A stretch of DNA of 64,000 nt from Flavobacterium aestivum (GCF_026870175.2 NZ_CP113977.2:868001-932000), one strand, 5' to 3'. Positions 25,505 through 35,371 are shown, numbered from the stretch's first letter. Notes: generated from the sequence alone by a model not told the origin. Numbers and translations: made by a program.

Positions 25505-28500
25505 AGCCACTATATATTCGGTTTATGATTCATCTCCAAAAACGGCTCAGATTGTAGCTCGTTTGCAGGAAAATAATCAGGTAAAAATGCAATTGGAAGG
25601 TTTGTTGGGATCAGCAGCCTCTTTTGTAATTCAATCTCTTTTTAAGAAATCAGAACTTCCATTTTTGGTGGTTTTAAATGATAAAGAAGAAGCGGCTTAT
25701 TATTTGAATGATCTTGAACAAATGATAGGTGAACAGGATGTGTTGTTTTACCCCGGTTCTTTCCGTCGTCCGTATCAAATAGAGGAAACGGATAATGCCA
25801 ATGTTTTGCTAAGGGCTGAGGTACTTAATAGAATCAATTCCCGCAAAAAACCAGCAATCATAGTTACTTATCCAGAGGCACTTTTTGAAAAAGTAGTGAC
25901 CCGAAAAAATTTGGACCAAAACACTCTGAAAGTAAGTTTGGGGGATAAAATCTCGATTGATTTTCTAAACGAAGTGTTGTTTGAATACGAATTCAAAAGA
26001 GTAGATTTTATCACGGAACCAGGAGAATTCTCTGTTCGTGGAGGAATTGTAGATGTGTTTTCGTTTTCTAATGACAATCCGTACCGAATTGAGTTTTTTG
26101 GTAATGAAGTAGAGAGCATCCGTAGTTTTGATGTGGGTACTCAACTATCATTAGAAAAACAAAAAAAAATCACCATTATTCCTAATGTTGAAAATAAAGT
26201 TTTTCAGGAAAACAGAGAGAGTTTTCTAGATTATATAGCCGAAAGAACGGTTTTGTTTTTTCAAAACACTGAGAATCTTTTATACGAATTAGATAAGCAA
26301 TTTGGCAGAGCCGAAGAAGCTTTTGAGAAATTGTCAAAGGATATCAAACACGCCACGCCAGAGCAATTGTTCTTGAATCAAAAAGCATTTGTAAAAAGAG
26401 CGTTGGATTTTTCGATTGTAGAATTCCATTCAAAGCCAGTTTTTAAAACGACCAAGAAATTTGAATTTCATATTCAGCCACAGCCTTCATTCAATAAACA
26501 ATTTGATTTGTTGTTGAATAATTTGAGTGAAAATCATTTTAATGGCTATCAAAATTATTTGTTTTGTTCGAATGAAGCGCAGGCAAAACGTTTTCACGAT
26601 ATATTCGAAACGTTAGATGAAGCCAATTCGGAGAATATTCGCAAGCAATACAAAACTATCGTATTGCCTTTGTATCAAGGATTCATCGATCAGGAAAACC
26701 AAATAATCTGCTATACTGACCATCAAATTTTTGAGCGTTATCATAAATTTAGCATCAAAAACGGTTATTCGAAAAAGCAAAATTTAACCTTAAAGGAACT
26801 GACCACTTTGTCAGTAGGTGATTATGTAACACATATTGATCACGGAATTGGGAAGTTTGGAGGGTTACAAAAAATACAGGTAGAAGGCAAAACACAGGAA
26901 GCTATTAAACTGGTTTATGCCGATAATGATATCGTGTATGTGAGTATTCACTCATTACACAAGATTTCAAAATACAACGGAAAAGACGGAACGCCACCTA
27001 AAATTTACAAGTTAGGTTCGAATGCTTGGAAGGCTTTAAAACAAAAAACCAAAGCAAGGGTCAAACATATTGCATTCAATTTGATTCAATTGTATGCTAA
27101 ACGCCGATTAGAAAAAGGATTTCAGTTTGCACCTGACAGTTATTTGCAAAATGAGCTGGAAAGCTCCTTTATATACGAGGACACACCGGACCAAATCAAA
27201 TCGACACAAGAAGTCAAAGCCGATATGGAGAGTGAGCGCCCTATGGACCGTTTGGTTTGTGGTGACGTGGGATTTGGTAAAACCGAAGTGGCTATTCGTG
27301 CGGCTTTCAAGGCAGTAGATAACAGCAAGCAAGTGGCAATTTTGGTTCCTACGACTATTTTGGCTTACCAACATTATCGCACCTTTAGCGAAAGGTTGAA
27401 AGATATGCCGGTTTCTATTAGTTATTTGAACCGTTTTAGAACCGCCAAACAAAAAACAGAAACCTTAAAACAACTCGCTGAGGGTAAACTAGACATTGTT
27501 ATTGGAACACACCAATTGGTCAACAAAAATGTAGTTTTCAAAGACTTAGGATTGTTGATTGTCGATGAGGAACAGAAATTTGGGGTTAACGTAAAAGATA
27601 AACTTAAAACCATAGCGGCCAATGTTGATACTTTGACATTGACAGCAACGCCAATCCCGAGAACCTTACAGTTTTCGTTAATGGCAGCCCGAGATTTATC
27701 AGTAATTACAACACCTCCGCCAAATAGATATCCTATAGAAACAAATGTGGTCGGGTTTAACGAAGAGTTGATTCGTGATGCGATTTCGTATGAAATACAG
27801 CGCAACGGACAGGTTTTCTTTATCAATAACCGAATTGAAAATATCAAGGAAATTGCCGGAATGATACAGCGTTTGGTGCCAAATGCCCGAGTAGGAATTG
27901 GTCATGGACAAATGGATGGTGCCAAACTCGAGGAATTGATGCTTGGCTTCATGAATGGTGAGTTTGATGTTTTGGTAGCAACCACCATTATCGAGAGCGG
28001 ATTGGATGTTCCTAATGCAAATACCATTTTCATTAATAATGCCAATAATTTTGGATTGTCTGATTTGCATCAAATGCGAGGTCGGGTAGGACGCAGTAAC
28101 AAGAAAGCATTTTGTTATTTCATCTGTCCGCCGTATTCCCATATGACCGAAGATGCTAGAAAACGTATTCAAGCTTTGGAACAATTCAGCGAATTGGGTA
28201 GCGGTTTGAACATTGCCATGAAAGATCTTGAAATTCGTGGAGCGGGAGATTTATTGGGAGGAGAGCAAAGTGGTTTCATTAACGACATAGGTTTTGATAC
28301 CTACCAAAAAATCATGAACGAAGCCATCGAGGAATTGAAGGAGAACGAATTCAAGGATTTATACCCAGAAGAGAATAATATCGAGACGAAGGAATATGTA
28401 AAAGATCTCCAAATCGATACTGATTTTGAATTATTATTTTCAGACGAATACATCAATAATGTCACGGAGCGCTTGAGTTTGTACAATGAGTTGGCCGATG

Positions 28501-28865
28501 TGAAAAATGAGGAAGAATTAGTCATTTTCCAAAATAAGCTAATAGACCGTTTTGGCCCGATGCCACCAAGAGCTAATGCTTTAATGAACAGTATTCGTAT
28601 CAAATGGATAGCCACAAGAGTGGGAATCGAAAAATTGGTGATGAAAAAAGGTAAGATGATTGGTTATTTTGTCTCAGATCAACAATCAGATTATTACCAT
28701 TCTACACGCTTTCACAAAGTGATTCAGTTTGTACAAACCAACAGCAGTATTTGTGTAATGAAAGAGAAACAAACCCCAGCCGGTTTACGACTGTTATTGA
28801 CTTTTGATAATGTAAAATCGACTCGAGTAGCATTAGAATTGATGCAGAAGTTGGGAGGGGAGTAA
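25497..28865 (+). CDS. mfd: Transcription-repair coupling factor Mfd
   Basis: 1122 residues, full length. It removes stalled RNA polymerase and recruits UvrA. Order of domains: UvrB-like region (about 1-330), RNA-polymerase-interacting CarD-like domain near 440 (LSVGDYVTHIDHGIGKFGG), DEAD-type motor with Walker A GDVGFGKTE (589-597), DEEQ (690-693), TATPIPRT, helicase C with TTIIESGLDVP and RMRGRVGR-like QMRGRVGRSNKK, then the TRCF C-terminal domain. Translation probably starts at TTG 25497 (MSKATIYSVYD), which overlaps the upstream stop by eight bases; no in-frame ATG lies near enough to keep the domain whole. Confidence 0.97.
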   Translation: MSKATIYSVYDSSPKTAQIVARLQENNQVKMQLEGLLGSAASFVIQSLFKKSELPFLVVLNDKEEAAYYLNDLEQMIGEQDVLFYPGSFRRPYQIEETDNANVLLRAEVLNRINSRKKPAIIVTYPEALFEKVVTRKNLDQNTLKVSLGDKISIDFLNEVLFEYEFKRVDFITEPGEFSVRGGIVDVFSFSNDNPYRIEFFGNEVESIRSFDVGTQLSLEKQKKITIIPNVENKVFQENRESFLDYIAERTVLFFQNTENLLYELDKQFGRAEEAFEKLSKDIKHATPEQLFLNQKAFVKRALDFSIVEFHSKPVFKTTKKFEFHIQPQPSFNKQFDLLLNNLSENHFNGYQNYLFCSNEAQAKRFHDIFETLDEANSENIRKQYKTIVLPLYQGFIDQENQIICYTDHQIFERYHKFSIKNGYSKKQNLTLKELTTLSVGDYVTHIDHGIGKFGGLQKIQVEGKTQEAIKLVYADNDIVYVSIHSLHKISKYNGKDGTPPKIYKLGSNAWKALKQKTKARVKHIAFNLIQLYAKRRLEKGFQFAPDSYLQNELESSFIYEDTPDQIKSTQEVKADMESERPMDRLVCGDVGFGKTEVAIRAAFKAVDNSKQVAILVPTTILAYQHYRTFSERLKDMPVSISYLNRFRTAKQKTETLKQLAEGKLDIVIGTHQLVNKNVVFKDLGLLIVDEEQKFGVNVKDKLKTIAANVDTLTLTATPIPRTLQFSLMAARDLSVITTPPPNRYPIETNVVGFNEELIRDAISYEIQRNGQVFFINNRIENIKEIAGMIQRLVPNARVGIGHGQMDGAKLEELMLGFMNGEFDVLVATTIIESGLDVPNANTIFINNANNFGLSDLHQMRGRVGRSNKKAFCYFICPPYSHMTEDARKRIQALEQFSELGSGLNIAMKDLEIRGAGDLLGGEQSGFINDIGFDTYQKIMNEAIEELKENEFKDLYPEENNIETKEYVKDLQIDTDFELLFSDEYINNVTERLSLYNELADVKNEEELVIFQNKLIDRFGPMPPRANALMNSIRIKWIATRVGIEKLVMKKGKMIGYFVSDQQSDYYHSTRFHKVIQFVQTNSSICVMKEKQTPAGLRLLLTFDNVKSTRVALELMQKLGGE

Positions 28866-28902
28866 AAAAAGATAACCAGTTTAATGTAATACAATTAATT
28901 GG

Positions 28903-28942
28903 AAAAGGATAAAGAGTTTTTTGGCTCTTTATCCTTTTTTTA
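28903..28942. terminator. Terminator between mfd and the Fe-S protein gene
   Basis: A perfect 14-bp stem, 28903-28916 with 28925-28938 (core GGATAAAGAG), then T-run on the plus strand. It ends mfd and may also serve the convergent minus-strand unit. Confidence 0.88.
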
Positions 28943-29656
28943 TCTTGTTACTTCATCAATTAAATAAAAAATAGATTTAAAATCGATGCCGCTCATTTTT
29001 TCAAAACCAATTTCGCAGGTTCGGCTGGTGGAGTAGCCTTCTTTGCAGTTGGTAGGGATTTGTGCTTTTAACTCTCGTAATCCATGTTCATTTAGTTCCG
29101 GAATCAGGAAGCCTCTGTCTCCAGCAAAACCGCAACAATTGCTGTCAATAAGGATAACTTTATCCGCACACAGTTTAGACAAGGTCTCCAATTGTTCTGT
29201 TTTACTAATTTTTTTAACGGAACAAACAGGAAAAATGGCTACTGTATCCTTTTTGTTTTTTACAGTCAAATGAGGCATCACATAATCCAACATGAATTCT
29301 ATGGGATCCACGATTTTTAGGGTTTTGGAAAACTCTTCTTTTGAATGGTAAAAACACGGACTCATATCATACAAAACAGGATATTTCCCATTTTCAGAAG
29401 CTTTTAGCAGTTCTTTTTCTAATGCTTCGGATTGTGCGTGATTGGCTTCTGCAAAACCTTTACTCGAAAATGGCATACCACAACAATGGGTGTCTAAGGA
29501 TTCTGGGTAAATTATGGTAAAACCGGCACGAACCAATAAACGATGAGTCAGTTCGGTCAATTGTAGATCATCAGAGTCTTGGAAACGGTTTTTCCCCATG
29601 CTCCTGTTGATGCAGGAAGGAAAGTAAATAACTTTTAAATCAGCGGTTGTATTCAT
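28940..29656 (-). CDS. (Fe-S)-binding protein with two cysteine-rich CCG domains
   Basis: 238 residues. CCG motifs occur at HCCGMPFSSKG and SNCCGFAGDRG, the heterodisulfide-reductase/GlcF/LutA-type domain that handles iron-sulfur clusters or flavin electrons. The gene overlaps the stop of the large FAD/Fe-S protein by one base (TAATG), so they act together. Together the two make about 942 residues, the size and domain order of single-chain D-lactate dehydrogenases (YdiJ/Dld-II). I read this pair as a split version. Confidence 0.85.
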   Translation of the reverse strand: MNTTADLKVIYFPSCINRSMGKNRFQDSDDLQLTELTHRLLVRAGFTIIYPESLDTHCCGMPFSSKGFAEANHAQSEALEKELLKASENGKYPVLYDMSPCFYHSKEEFSKTLKIVDPIEFMLDYVMPHLTVKNKKDTVAIFPVCSVKKISKTEQLETLSKLCADKVILIDSNCCGFAGDRGFLIPELNEHGLRELKAQIPTNCKEGYSTSRTCEIGFEKMSGIDFKSIFYLIDEVTR

Positions 29657-31770
29657 TATAAATGCTTTTGATTCGTGTTAATTTTATGAGCTCCTTTTGG
29701 CATTTCCGGAATCCATTTCGGAACCTTTCCAAAGGTGATAAAATGGGATAGATTAGACAAGGCTGTCATAATAGTGGTTCCAAAAATAGAGTGAAAAAAG
29801 GAAACTATTTTTAATCCGGTTCTCATAAATGCTGTGGTTCCCGCCATGTGTGAGCCAATGTAAGCGGCCACTTTTTTATTGCCGGTATCTAATTGTGAAG
29901 CACGCCAAGTTTTTACAAACTTTCCGGTATCGATATGAACGGGACAGGCCAAGGCACAAAGTCCATCAGTGGCGCAGGTTTCGTCCAGCTGATAGGTAAC
30001 ATCTTTTCGAATATCGGCCAATCGTTGTGGGTCTTCGTTAGTACTTTCTAATCGGCTGATTTCTCGGGCGATCACAATACGTTGTCGTGGTGATAAAGTT
30101 AGTCCTTCTGAAACGCAATGCGGCTCACAAAAACCACACTCCATACATTTGTCAACAATATCATTGCATTCTGGTAATGGTTTTAGATTTTTAAGATGTG
30201 CTTTGGGATCGGGATTGATGATTACATCAGGATTGATTTTATTATTAGGATCAAAAATATTTTTGATGCGTTTCATAATTTCATAAGCTGTACTTCCCCA
30301 TTCTTTTTCTACAAAAGGAGCCATATTACGACCTGTTCCGTGTTCAGCTTTTAGAGAACCGTTAAAACGATCGACGACCAAAACGGACAATTCAGACATT
30401 AGTTTTTCGTAACGATCTACTTCGGTTTGGTTAGAAAAGTCTTGTGAGAACACAAAATGTAGGTTTCCTTCTAGAGCATGACCAAATAAAACGGCATCAT
30501 GATATTCGTATTTTTTAAACAAGTCTTTCAATTCCAGACAGGCATCTGCGAGTTGAGGTAAAGGGAAAGCAACGTCCTCAATAATTACGGTAGTTCCGTT
30601 TTTTCGAAGTCCACCAACTGTTGGTAATAATCCTTTTCGGGCTTTCCAGTTAAAATAATATTGTTTGGGATCGCTCGTAAATTCGTAATCAGTATAAGTG
30701 GGAATAGACTGAATCTGTAATCGAATTGCATCTTGCTTTTCTTTTAAAACATTCAAATCATTGTCTCTGCATTCTACTAATAAAGCACAGGCCGATTCGG
30801 GTAAAGTTTTGAAATAATCGGGTGCATCATAGTCATTCTCAACCGAGCGAATAGATTCTCTATCTAATAATTCTACTGCTGCAACGGGGCTTGATTTCAG
30901 TAAAATTGTTGCCTTACAGGCGTCTTGAATGGTATGGAAAAAGATTAAAGAACAAGATTTATATTTTTCGTCTATAACCGTTTTGAAAGTTACATTCGAA
31001 ATAAAAGCCAAAGTTCCCTCAGAACCTACCATCAGATGTTTGATGATGTCGATAGGGTCTTGATAATCAACTAGAGCATTAATGCTATACCCCGTTGTGT
31101 TTTTTATTTTGAATTTATTTTGAATTTGATGATAAAGCGTTTCATTACTTTTAATCTGATCTCTGAGGTTTTCGATTTCCTGAATTAGGGCAGATTGGTC
31201 TTTCTTGAAAGCGGCAACACTTTGAGCATCGGCGGTGTCAAGGATGGTTCCGTCATGCAATACAATTCGGATATCGGCTATAGTTTGATACGAGTTTTGC
31301 GCTGTTCCGCAACACATTCCGCTGGCATTATTTGCCACTATTCCGCCAATCATACAGGCTCCTATAGAGGCGGGATCAGGTCCAATCTTCAAACCATGTG
31401 GTGCTAAGTAATTATTAGCTTTGGCACCAATAATACCCGGTTCGAGTTTTACTCTCTGATTGTTGTCTAAAAGTTCAAAGTTTTTCCAGCCGTGTGTGGC
31501 AACCACTAATACAGAATCTGTAATAGCTTGCCCCGACAAACTAGTTCCTGCTGCTCGAAAAGTCAGAGCAATATCCAGTAATTTGGCTTGTTTTATAATC
31601 TCGATTACTTCGGTTTCGTTGTGAACCAGAATTACGATTTTGGGAATAAGTCTATAAAAGCTGGCATCTGTTCCATAAGCAAGCGTTTGCAAAGGATTGG
31701 TCAAAATGCGTTTGGGATCAATAGACGCCGATACAATATCTTTAAACGTTTGATAAGTAGGAGCTAACAT
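29656..31770 (-). CDS. FAD-linked oxidase with 4Fe-4S domain, D-lactate/glycolate dehydrogenase-like
   Basis: 704 residues. N-terminal FAD_binding_4 domain (RAAGTSLSGQA near 80, MIGGIVANNASGMCCGTAQNS), FAD-oxidase C domain (DAVLFGHALEGNLHF, LKAEHGTGRNMAPF), then two cysteine clusters CMECGFCEPHC and CATDGLCALACP. It should oxidise a 2-hydroxy acid such as D-lactate and pass electrons through the clusters to the partner CCG protein and quinone at the inner face of the membrane. A substrate cannot be fixed from sequence. First gene of the two-gene unit. Confidence 0.88.
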   Translation of the reverse strand: MLAPTYQTFKDIVSASIDPKRILTNPLQTLAYGTDASFYRLIPKIVILVHNETEVIEIIKQAKLLDIALTFRAAGTSLSGQAITDSVLVVATHGWKNFELLDNNQRVKLEPGIIGAKANNYLAPHGLKIGPDPASIGACMIGGIVANNASGMCCGTAQNSYQTIADIRIVLHDGTILDTADAQSVAAFKKDQSALIQEIENLRDQIKSNETLYHQIQNKFKIKNTTGYSINALVDYQDPIDIIKHLMVGSEGTLAFISNVTFKTVIDEKYKSCSLIFFHTIQDACKATILLKSSPVAAVELLDRESIRSVENDYDAPDYFKTLPESACALLVECRDNDLNVLKEKQDAIRLQIQSIPTYTDYEFTSDPKQYYFNWKARKGLLPTVGGLRKNGTTVIIEDVAFPLPQLADACLELKDLFKKYEYHDAVLFGHALEGNLHFVFSQDFSNQTEVDRYEKLMSELSVLVVDRFNGSLKAEHGTGRNMAPFVEKEWGSTAYEIMKRIKNIFDPNNKINPDVIINPDPKAHLKNLKPLPECNDIVDKCMECGFCEPHCVSEGLTLSPRQRIVIAREISRLESTNEDPQRLADIRKDVTYQLDETCATDGLCALACPVHIDTGKFVKTWRASQLDTGNKKVAAYIGSHMAGTTAFMRTGLKIVSFFHSIFGTTIMTALSNLSHFITFGKVPKWIPEMPKGAHKINTNQKHL

Positions 31771-31914
31771 ACAATTGTATTTTATAAATAATCGGGTTTT
31801 TATTTCAAGAAAATTGCTTTGAAATCTTTTATGATTAAAATGTAAATTTAGGGATTAAGAAAATGGTTTTTTATAATTTACCAATCTTTCTATGGGAGAC
31901 AATTTAATCTGTGC

Positions 31915-31945
31915 AAAAAAAAAACGAAGCACTGGGCTTCGTTTT
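31915..31945 (-). terminator. Terminator of the ACT-domain gene
   Basis: AAAACGAAGC (31921-31930) pairs with GCTTCGTTTT (31936-31945), loop of five. On the minus strand a long T-run follows. Confidence 0.88.
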
Positions 31946-31965
31946 ATATAGAAAAAGTATAACTC

Positions 31966-32622
31966 TTAATTTTTCAAATCTTTGATCACTTTAAAAGCAA
32001 TATCTACTTCATTTTCACTTACCAAAATAGTAAACTCATTAGACGTCGAAATTACTTCATTGATTATAATTCCTTCCCAAGCCAATCGCTGAAAAATGAA
32101 ATAATAAATTCCTGGAACAGTGATATTTTCTTTTGGTAATTTTACTGTTATTGAGGCTAAATTGTCCAATTTCTGAATCATTTTTTCGGATGCAAAATGT
32201 TTCTCAACCAAGTAATTTACACTATTACTTACCACAATATTGGTCTCATTTACCCCTTTGGATGAGGTGTAAAAAATGTCTGGTAATGCATTAATGTCTG
32301 TAATCAAATCAGCTTGTTTGTTTAATACGGTATCCGAAACAGCAAAAGTAAAGTCAGTCAAAGCGGATCGTACCGTTATCTCCCCAATGTTTTTAATTAC
32401 TTTATTGATTTTGTGATTCAATCTAAAATCTAATTCCTCAGTTAATCTTTTTAGAGCCATTACTACAGCTCCTTGTTTTACTTCTTTTCCAAATTCACTT
32501 TCTAATTCGATCATAATATTACGAGACAAAGAAGTCAGGTTGATGATGCCGAGTGATAATGCGTTTAATAAAAACGGTTTGGTTTTTATGTAATTTTCTA
32601 CAATTGAAGATACTGTTTTCAT
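31966..32622 (-). CDS. ACT-domain, aspartokinase-related regulatory-like protein
   Basis: 218 residues. The N-terminal half resembles a small helical regulator (ALSLGIINLTSLSRNIMIEL), and the C-terminal half (about 145-218) looks like an aspartokinase-type ACT domain pair (LDNLASITVKLPKENITVPGI ... STSNEFTILVSENEVDIAF), split here for length: the ACT part begins at LDNLASITV. No kinase domain is present. Such proteins are widespread in Bacteroidota and unassigned; amino-acid sensing is an inference from the fold. It has its own promoter and terminator. Confidence 0.65.
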   Translation of the reverse strand: MKTVSSIVENYIKTKPFLLNALSLGIINLTSLSRNIMIELESEFGKEVKQGAVVMALKRLTEELDFRLNHKINKVIKNIGEITVRSALTDFTFAVSDTVLNKQADLITDINALPDIFYTSSKGVNETNIVVSNSVNYLVEKHFASEKMIQKLDNLASITVKLPKENITVPGIYYFIFQRLAWEGIIINEVISTSNEFTILVSENEVDIAFKVIKDLKN

Positions 32623-32675
32623 AAAGATTTTAGGTATTATAGGGGGTTTTTATAATCTATTTGGGAAAATCATTG

Positions 32676-32705
32676 CAAATATAATTAAAAACATTTTGTT
32701 ACAAA
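32676..32705 (-). promoter_or_regulatory. Promoter of the ACT-domain gene
   Basis: Minus strand: TTTG (32702-32705), an 18-base spacer, TATATTTG (32676-32683), both perfect. A second TATATTTG-like word (32702-32709) overlaps the -33 element and might serve as an alternative start. Confidence 0.65.
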
Positions 32706-32726
32706 TATAACATTGTTAAAATTTTA

Positions 32727-33086
32727 TCAAAAATGATAAAAAGCGTCCATAAGATGCTCTATTACAAAGGAATTACTCTCTTTATGTACGGCAATGATGT
32801 CAAAACGGGCATCAATATCTAAATTTTTGGTATTTACATACGCATCGACAGCTTTTACCAAGAGTTGAATTTTTTTGGGCTTTACAAAATCTTGTGGCAG
32901 TCCAAATTCAAGAGATGATCGTGTTTTTACTTCTATGATTGCAAGAACTTCATCTTTTGTGGCAATGATATCAATTTCTGCCTTTTGGAAAGTCCAATTG
33001 GTTTCTAGAATATCGTAACCGTTTTTTTGGAGATATTCCACAGCCAAATCTTCTCCAAGTTTGCCAAGTTCATTGTGTGCAGCCAT
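32727..33086 (-). CDS. yraN: YraN / UPF0102 endonuclease-like protein
   Basis: 119 residues, normal for the family. The nuclease-fold core is complete: GKLGEDLAVEYLQKNGY, then AEIDIIATKDE and AIIEVKTRSS, with D, E and K in the restriction-endonuclease-like arrangement. The family's biological role is unproven; a Holliday-junction resolvase-like activity has been proposed. ATG at 33086 gives MAAHNELGKLGE. It lies just after the LD-carboxypeptidase in the same direction. Confidence 0.93.
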   Translation of the reverse strand: MAAHNELGKLGEDLAVEYLQKNGYDILETNWTFQKAEIDIIATKDEVLAIIEVKTRSSLEFGLPQDFVKPKKIQLLVKAVDAYVNTKNLDIDARFDIIAVHKESNSFVIEHLMDAFYHF

Positions 33087-33118
33087 AGAGATTTTAGATT
33101 TTGAGAGCGTATTTAATT

Positions 33119-34123
33119 TTACTTTTTAAAAAGCACAAGATTACAATTTTCATTCACATCCATAGTCACTATATTACCCATAATCAATGCTCGATTATCG
33201 TGTACATGACCGGCAGGGAAATTATAAAGTACAGGGATGTTGTATTTTTGGGTGACATCTTGAACAATCTCCAGTGCATTTTTCCCCCAAGGAATATCAT
33301 TGTCTTTCATTTTGGTCATTCCGCCCACAATAATTCCTTTGATGCTTTCGAGACAGCCATTACGCTTTAAGTTCATCATCATTCGGTCAATGTGGTAAAG
33401 ATATTCGTCTAGATCTTCTATGAATAAAATTTTATCGGTACAATCAATCGCCGATTTAGACCCCATTAAACTATATAAAATAGACAAATTTCCGCCCACT
33501 AATTCACCAGTAGCTTTCCCAAAACGATTCATCGGGAACGGATCAATTTCATATTCTAGATGTTCTCCAAACAAGGCAGTTTTCAAAGTTGCTATAGATT
33601 CTGGAGCAGTTCTTTCGACACTAACAGGCATAGTTCCATGAATCGATTTGTAACCCATTGTATTGAGATGATTGTGTAAAACGGTAACATCACTAAAACC
33701 AACAATCCATTTTGGGTGTTGTTTGAACTTGGTAAAATCCAATAGATCAATTATTCGTACCGTTCCATAGCCTCCGCGAGCACACCAAATCGCTTTGATA
33801 TTTGGGTTATCCATCTGGTGTTGCAAATCGGCTGCACGTTGTTCATCAGTTCCTGCCAATTGATTTAGATCGAGTCCGATGGTGCTCCCAATAACAACCT
33901 CCAAGCCCCAAGAATGCAATAAGTCTATGGTTGGTTTTAGGTTGTCATCAATGTTTTTTCTAGCAGTTGCCACAATAGCAACGGTATCTCCTTTTTGTAA
34001 ATAAGGTGGTGTGATCATAGTAGTTTGAGCTTGACTGTTTATTGGTTTTAAAATAAAAATAAGTAATAACATTAGATACAAAACACATTGTTTTTGAATA
34101 AAAGAAAATGGATTGGTATTCAT
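33119..34123 (-). CDS. LD-carboxypeptidase (MccF/LdcA, S66 family), exported
   Basis: 334 residues from ATG 34123, which gives a hydrophobic export signal (CVLYLMLLLIFILKPINS) ending near SQAQ; the longer frame adds 30 residues that overlap the promoter. The S66 triad is visible: nucleophile S144 in VGFSDVT, E236 in LFIEDLDEY and H306 in NFPAGHVHD. Members cleave the L-Lys/DAP-D-Ala bond of peptidoglycan tetrapeptides during recycling, or detoxify microcin C-like adenylates. The export signal favours a cell-wall role. Confidence 0.9.
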   Translation of the reverse strand: MNTNPFSFIQKQCVLYLMLLLIFILKPINSQAQTTMITPPYLQKGDTVAIVATARKNIDDNLKPTIDLLHSWGLEVVIGSTIGLDLNQLAGTDEQRAADLQHQMDNPNIKAIWCARGGYGTVRIIDLLDFTKFKQHPKWIVGFSDVTVLHNHLNTMGYKSIHGTMPVSVERTAPESIATLKTALFGEHLEYEIDPFPMNRFGKATGELVGGNLSILYSLMGSKSAIDCTDKILFIEDLDEYLYHIDRMMMNLKRNGCLESIKGIIVGGMTKMKDNDIPWGKNALEIVQDVTQKYNIPVLYNFPAGHVHDNRALIMGNIVTMDVNENCNLVLFKK

Positions 34124-34170
34124 GCTGTACTTTTTTGAAAATGAAAGGTTATGCCAATTTTGGGCTAAAG

Positions 34171-34178
34171 CAAAGATA
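34171..34178 (-). promoter_or_regulatory. Promoter -7 element of the LD-carboxypeptidase gene
   Basis: Minus-strand TATCTTTG, full consensus, 47 bases before ATG 34123 and downstream of the longer frame's first codon. This supports the shorter reading. Confidence 0.5.
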
Positions 34179-34252
34179 TACATTTCTAGAAGACTGAAAA
34201 TAATTGTAGTCAAATTACTATATTTACTATATGTAAACCTAATTATGAATTA

Positions 34253-35371
34253 ATGATGGCATTAAAAAAAGCCTGTTTTTATCTGATTTTATTTCTTTTA
34301 ATTTCAAAAAGCAATGCACAGACCAAAGCTTTTGTGATACATACTGTTGCCTTTTACAATTTTGAAAACTGCTTTGATACGATTAATGATCCAATTACCA
34401 ATGATGAAGAGTGGACACCAACGGGAGATCAACATTGGAACTCTAAAAAATACTATCAAAAATTAGAAAATTTGGCTCGGGTATTGTCTGAAATAGGAAC
34501 CTCTGAAAATCCCAATTCTCCAACATTTATTGGAGGTGTTGAAATAGAAAACAGAACGGTATTGGAAGATTTAATCAAGCAACCCAAACTGATTAATAAA
34601 GAATATGGAATTGTTCATTTTGATTCGCCAGACAAAAGAGGTATTGATGTAGCCTTATTGTATCAAAAGAAACAGTTTCAGCCCACGAGTTATAGTAATA
34701 TTCCGTTGTATGTGTACAAAGGAGAACAGTCTGTCAAGGAAACTTTAAAAGCCGAATCTTCGGAGAATTTAGAAACCGAAGATGTAATACAAATCAATAC
34801 CAAAAATCATCGTGTTTATACTAGAGACCAATTGCTGGTAACGGGTTTTTTGAATGGAGAAGAAATTCATATTATTGTCAATCATTGGCCGTCTCGATCT
34901 GGGGGAGAAAAGAAAACGAGTCCTTTTCGAGAAGCAGCGGGAGCTTTGAATAGAAAAATTATAGATTCTTTGCAACGCATCAACCCTAATGCCAAAGTGA
35001 TAACCATGGGAGATTTAAACGATAGCCCTTTTAATAATAGCGTAAAACGAGCACTTGGAGCAGAAGGAAAAATAAAAGAAGTAAAACCATTAGGAATTTA
35101 CAACCCATTCGAAGAAATGGCGAATAAAGGATTGGGTACGATTGCTTTTCGCGATTCCTGGGATATTTTTGATCAAGTAATGGTTTCTGAATCGCTGTTG
35201 CAAAAGGATTACAGCTCTTTTCAATATTGGAAAGCTGGAATTTACAATAAGCCCTTTTTAATACAAAAAAGTGGTAAATACAAAGGATATCCTTTACGGC
35301 ATTCGCTTACCGAAATTGGTTTTAGTGATCACTTCCCAGTTTATGTTTATTTGATAAAAGAAAAAAAGTAA
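34253..35371 (+). CDS. Exported endonuclease/exonuclease/phosphatase-family protein
   Basis: 372 residues with a signal peptide (KKACFYLILFLLISKSNAQ). The DNase-I-like fold motifs are in order: FYNFENCFDT (near 35), GGVEIENRTVLEDL (about 97), IVNHWPSRSGG (about 207), GDLNDSPFNNS (about 245) and C-terminal SDHFPVY. The metal and catalytic residues (E, N, H, D, N, D, H) all appear. It could be an extracellular nuclease or a phosphodiesterase; the family does not decide. Two adjacent ATGs (34253, 34256) are possible starts. Divergent from the LD-carboxypeptidase gene. Confidence 0.88.
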   Translation: MMALKKACFYLILFLLISKSNAQTKAFVIHTVAFYNFENCFDTINDPITNDEEWTPTGDQHWNSKKYYQKLENLARVLSEIGTSENPNSPTFIGGVEIENRTVLEDLIKQPKLINKEYGIVHFDSPDKRGIDVALLYQKKQFQPTSYSNIPLYVYKGEQSVKETLKAESSENLETEDVIQINTKNHRVYTRDQLLVTGFLNGEEIHIIVNHWPSRSGGEKKTSPFREAAGALNRKIIDSLQRINPNAKVITMGDLNDSPFNNSVKRALGAEGKIKEVKPLGIYNPFEEMANKGLGTIAFRDSWDIFDQVMVSESLLQKDYSSFQYWKAGIYNKPFLIQKSGKYKGYPLRHSLTEIGFSDHFPVYVYLIKEKK

